Origin: Plotosus lineatus
Lineage: Eukaryota; Chordata; Actinopteri; Siluriformes; Plotosidae
Assembly: GCA_024760905.1 (NCBI GenBank)
Contig: CM045734.1
Span: forward strand, 38,369,564-38,433,563
Reading direction: 5' to 3'
DNA length: 64,000 bases
Below the pieces are notes generated by a model that was not told the origin of the DNA, searched no databases, and was given only the letters and a program-made list of their open reading frames with translations. Within the stretch, counting starts at the first letter, position 1, and every line of letters starts with the position of its first letter. The position numbers were made by a program, and so were the translations under genes. This document shows positions 60,604 to 64,000 of this stretch, piece after piece.

Positions 60604-60741
60604 AAGCCGTCAGCGTGTTTCTGCCCTGCGATGGACTGGCGAGCCGTCCAGGGTGTACTCTGCCCTCGCCCAGAGTCAGCTGGGATGGGTGCCAGCCTCC
60701 CTGCGACCCTAATTAAGATTAAGTGGTTGCAGAAAATGAAC
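60604..60741 (+). mobile_element. 5'-truncated SINE-B with perfect target duplication
   Basis: It begins in the shared body just before gccgtcagcgtgtttctgcc and runs through the L2-type tail. Perfect 16-bp duplication tgaacattatttctca at 60588-60603 and 60742-60757. Confidence 0.93.
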
Positions 60742-60757
60742 TGAACATTATTTCTCA

Positions 60758-61625
60758 TGTTGAGAAATAAATAAAGACATGAGGTGTTCACACTCTATTA
60801 AAAGTAAAATATTAAATCTCTTCCTCTTGAAAACACAAATAACATCACATTCCACAATCTAGTATACCGCCCATATTCCTTAGGCATCTCACTGGTACCA
60901 GAACTGTAATTTGACATCTGTGCAGTATTAGCTGAAATTCTGGCCAAGCAGGCTTTTTTTTTTTTTTTTTTTTTGCTCAGTGGAACAAAGATAATAAACA
61001 ACATCGGTCCAATACAGTCTCCTTCTGAGCTAATATTGCTTGGAGGGCACAAAAAAACACAGTTTAATGAACTGCAGTGTACAATACAATGAATATTGTA
61101 TGTGTCAATGTCATTCATACAGATATCAGAAGATATTAAAGACTTTTTGACCAGGGTATGAGTGGATGAAAAACTCAAAATTGTCAGCAATATTTAACTA
61201 TGTAAATCAACATTTTGTTCAATATTGTCATATTTGGTTTACAATTGGATTTTTTAAACGTTTCATGAATATTAAAAAAGAAGATTTTTATGGAAACAAA
61301 GGGGTTTTTTTCCCGTGTAATTGGGACGGGTAGCATTTGGTATGAGGTGTAGGAGGAGGATAAGAAATAAAAGGCTCAGACCAGTACAAACATGGCAATG
61401 CACCTATGTGTAAAGCTATAAAGGTACTGTGCCAAGTTTGATGTATAAAACTCAAGAGTCCAGCACAGAGGCATGAATTAAACCCTATGGAGCCACTCTG
61501 GGGTCAAGTGGAATACAGACTGAACTCCAGGCCTTCCCATCTGACCTCACTAACACACTAATACTCTACATCAATCCACATCACCCAGTTCACTCAATGC
61601 TTGCTTTTCACATAGTTTTAAATTA
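60758..61625. other. Unique stretch
   Basis: Contains a T run at 60955-60974. No gene. Confidence 0.45.
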
Positions 61626-61627
61626 TA

Positions 61628-61860
61628 CCTCCATTCATTCATTCATTTTCTGAACCACTTAATCCTGATTAGGGTAGCGAGGAGGCTGGTGCCCATCTCA
61701 GCTGACTCTGGGCGAGGGCAGAGGGCAGTACACCCCAACAGCTTGCCAGGCCATCGCAGGGTAGAAACACGCTGACAGCTATGCTGCCTACTCTTGTCAA
61801 AAGTCAGCAATAGTTCTTTTATAACGCTCACCATACACAGTGAGAGACATGTATGCCTCT
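61628..61860 (-). mobile_element. SINE-B copy, head missing
   Basis: L2-type tail at left (cattcattcattttctgaac), shared body at right up to gtgagagacat; the head is absent and AT-rich sequence follows. Confidence 0.85.
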
Positions 61861-61897
61861 ATTGAAATAAATAAATTTTATATATATATATATATAT

Positions 61898-62680
61898 AGT
61901 GATACCTCAGCTCACGAACATAATTGGTTCCCAGAAAGTGTGTGTAAGGCAAAAAGTTCGTCTTCCGAACATTTATTTCCCATAAGAAACCATTAAAATG
62001 AGAATAATCCGTTCCCAGGTCCCCATAAAACATAATTTTCTACTAAATAAGCCTTAAAACTACTCAAAAATATACCTTATTTTATGTATAATAAATGTGC
62101 GATTGTATTGTAAGAAATAAACTGTACTGTGTAATAAAGTGGTTTTATTTACCTTTGTGATGGTAGTTGATGGCTTGATGGAATGGAGTGGGAGGAGGAG
62201 GGAGGGAGGGACTTACTGTTTGGAAGGAGAGTTTGGAAACGCCTACTGTTTGGAAACACCCTTAGCCACACACGCACCCTTAATAGCTTCCTTGTTCTTA
62301 AGGATGGGAGCAATGGTAGACTTAGCGTACTGGTACTGGGACGCTGAGTCACACAAACGCACACCTCGTTCGTGTTTTTCAATGATCTCCGCCTGTGGTG
62401 GGGTCTTTTTCGGTCCCATAATAGCAAAAGTACACTCAATATGGTCCAAAATGTCTATCAAACACAAACCACTTCCGCACTCAAAGAAAGGGGGTGACGA
62501 ACTGTGACGCCGTGAGCGTGCGTCAGCTTCTCGTGGCCGCCACCGCGGCGCTGTTCGACCGCGTGGTTTGATTCGTCCGCCGAAAACTAGTTCGTCAGCA
62601 GAGACTATATGCTCGCAAATTTCATGTTCTTGAGGCGAAAAGTTCGTGAGCTTAAGCGTTCATCAGCGGAGGTTTTACTG
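61898..62680 (-). mobile_element. PogoM1 copy 4
   Basis: The left end lost its first bases to a TA run (atatatagtgatacctc); the right end is complete and followed by TA. Strand is that of the internal frame (62243-62467, minus), identical in reading to copy 3 including STIAPILKNKEAIK and the stop after SKQ. Confidence 0.9.
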
Positions 62681-62724
62681 TATATATAATAAATAAACCA
62701 ATTATATGCCATAAAACTATTCAC

Positions 62725-62925
62725 ACTGCAGCTAAGTGGTTACAAAGGGCTGCCTTCTAGTAAGAATATTCTATGTTCGAAGCACAACATTGCTTGGATG
62801 GGTTTCCTCCAGATACTCGAATTTGTTCACCAGTCCAAAAATAATCACATTAGATTAACTGGTGACTCTACTCCTACTTTTTTCCATAGGTGTTATATGT
62901 GAGGGTGAAATTTTTTTTATTATAA
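62725..62925 (+). mobile_element. Old SINE-C fragment
   Basis: Traces: gggtttcctccagatactcg, gattaactggtgactc and ataggtgttatatgtgagg. Confidence 0.5.
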
Positions 62926-62934
62926 TAGTTGAAG

Positions 62935-63275
62935 GAGGGCAATGGTGACCTGGTGGTAAAGGTGCTGGATCACTGATCCCAAGGTTGGGAGTTCAAGCCC
63001 CAATCTCAACAGGTTTTCACTGTCCCCGCCAGTGCAGCTAACTGGGTTATCAAAGGCCAGCCATGTCTCTCACTGTCTATGGTGTGAGACATGTAAAAGA
63101 GCCATTGGTGACTTTGGTAAAGAGCAGGCTGCATAGCCGTCAGCATGTTTCTGCCCTGCAATGGCCTGGCGAGCTGTCCAGGCTACTTTGCCCTAGCCTA
63201 GAGTCAGCTGAGATAGGCACCAGCCTCCCCGTGACCCTAATTAGGATTAAGCTGTTCAGAAAAATGAATGAATGG
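62935..63275 (+). mobile_element. SINE-B copy
   Basis: All modules are present: head (tggtgacctggtggtaaagg, gttgggagttcaagcccc), body and L2-type tail ending aaaatgaatgaatgg. Confidence 0.92.
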
Positions 63276-63650
63276 ATATTTAAAGTACATTTGCTTGGTT
63301 GTTTAATTTGTAGTCATATCAATTAAATTCACATTATGCTTACGTGTTTGAAATTTACAGTTTGTGTACAGGTAGCTACACAATTGTTCGGGACAGAAGA
63401 AATTGTAACAATTAGTAATAAACAAAGGTAAAGGTAAATTTTGACGTGTAGTTAACAGTTATTCCATGGCCTTGAGTCAGACAGGAACATATTGAGTAGG
63501 TTATTATTCATATCTGACAAGAAAGAGAGAAATAATTGTTTTTGAGTATTGTAGGAAATTTAGCATTTTGTAGTATTCTATACAAATTCTTGAAGTTTAT
63601 AAAACATACGTTCTTACCGTTCAGGATAGCCAGTTAGTATGAAGCCAGCT
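63276..63650. other. Unique AT-rich stretch
   Basis: Nothing recognised. Confidence 0.45.
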
Positions 63651-63654
63651 GGTT

Positions 63655-63757
63655 AGTATAAACAATAAAGTTGTGTTTGGTGTGGAAAAACCCTCATTTA
63701 AAAAAAAAAAGTCCACTGTTTTTTGGAACAGCATTCTAAGTACAGTACTTGGTTACC
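63655..63757 (-). repeat. Repeat X copy 2 (or right inverted terminus)
   Basis: Inverted relative to copy 1, with the same two blocks and a poly-T insertion between them. Confidence 0.65.
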
Positions 63758-63770
63758 AGGTATGATGAGC

Positions 63771-63822
63771 TTAATAAAATAAAATAAATAAATGAATAAA
63801 ATAAAAAAACAAACAAACAAAT
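63771..63822. repeat. (AAAT)n/(AAAC)n simple repeat
   Basis: Short A-rich tandem units. The remaining bases to 64000 are unique and AT-rich, ending in a TG run. Confidence 0.85.
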
Positions 63823-64000
63823 GCTTTTAGCTCAGAATGAGTCATAACCACTTTCATTTTTTTTCTGTCGTGAAGTCTTGGGTCACAGGATATGAGCGCA
63901 TATTCTAGTAGAGAATTAGCCAATTGGAGAGCGCGAATCCTAATATCTATTGACAGAGGATAGAATATTGTAAAATATTTTGTGTGTGTGCATGTGTGTG

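Overview
This window reads as intronic DNA of a ray-finned fish with one certain host coding exon inside a thicket of mobile elements. The exon (7713-11010, minus strand) is the giant central coding exon of SETBP1, the SET-binding, AT-hook chromatin protein. It carries the invariant DSGIGT phosphodegron, a DHYY HCF1-binding motif and two AT hooks. No other SETBP1 exon was recognised. The window therefore looks like part of the intron after this exon (1-7712) and a long stretch of the intron before it (11011-64000). A fish is suggested by Rex3 relics, a Tc1 relic, L2-tailed SINEs and very many CA/TA microsatellites. The species cannot be named.

Names used below. SINE-A and SINE-B share one tRNA-like head and body but have different 3' tails: A ends like the RTE LINE in this window, B ends in an L2-type tail. 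SINE-C is an L2-tailed element with its own tRNA-like head. SINE-D has a third tRNA-like head. PogoM1 to PogoM4 are four families of short DNA elements with TA target duplications and pogo/Tigger-like inverted ends (M1 CAGTGATACCTC, M2 CAGGGATCCCTC, M3 CAGACGCTCCCC, M4 CAGTCAGCCCCC).

Layout. 1-7.6 kb: SINEs, a Rex3 relic, a pogo transposase relic, PogoM1 copy 1 and a hAT 3' relic. 7.7-11.0 kb: SETBP1 exon. 11-15.1 kb: nested Pogo elements, microsatellites, a SINE-A inside a LINE tail, PogoM1 copy 2. 15.2-20.5 kb: a dead Tc1/mariner element interrupted by a nearly full-length RTE LINE and by a second unidentified insertion. 20.5-35.5 kb: mostly unique sequence, PogoM1 copy 3, PogoM2 elements, a LINE 3' end and SINEs. 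35.6-37.8 kb: PogoM3 split by a hAT derivative. 38-46 kb: SINEs and long microsatellites. 46.2-48.8 kb: a hAT derivative and a TTAA-flanked element carrying a decayed reading frame that resembles the cytoplasmic ballast domain of P2X7. 50.8-52.2 kb: a second Rex3 relic. 55-64 kb: SINE-C copies, another hAT exon relic, PogoM4, PogoM1 copy 4, and two inverted repeat copies about 4 kb apart.

The most interesting points are the TTAA element with a P2X7-ballast-like frame, the modular SINEs that share a head but use two different LINE tails (one also containing a piece of the LINE 5' region), and several deletion-derived transposons that keep only a first coding exon. Several long unique stretches could hold conserved intronic enhancers, but sequence alone cannot show this.
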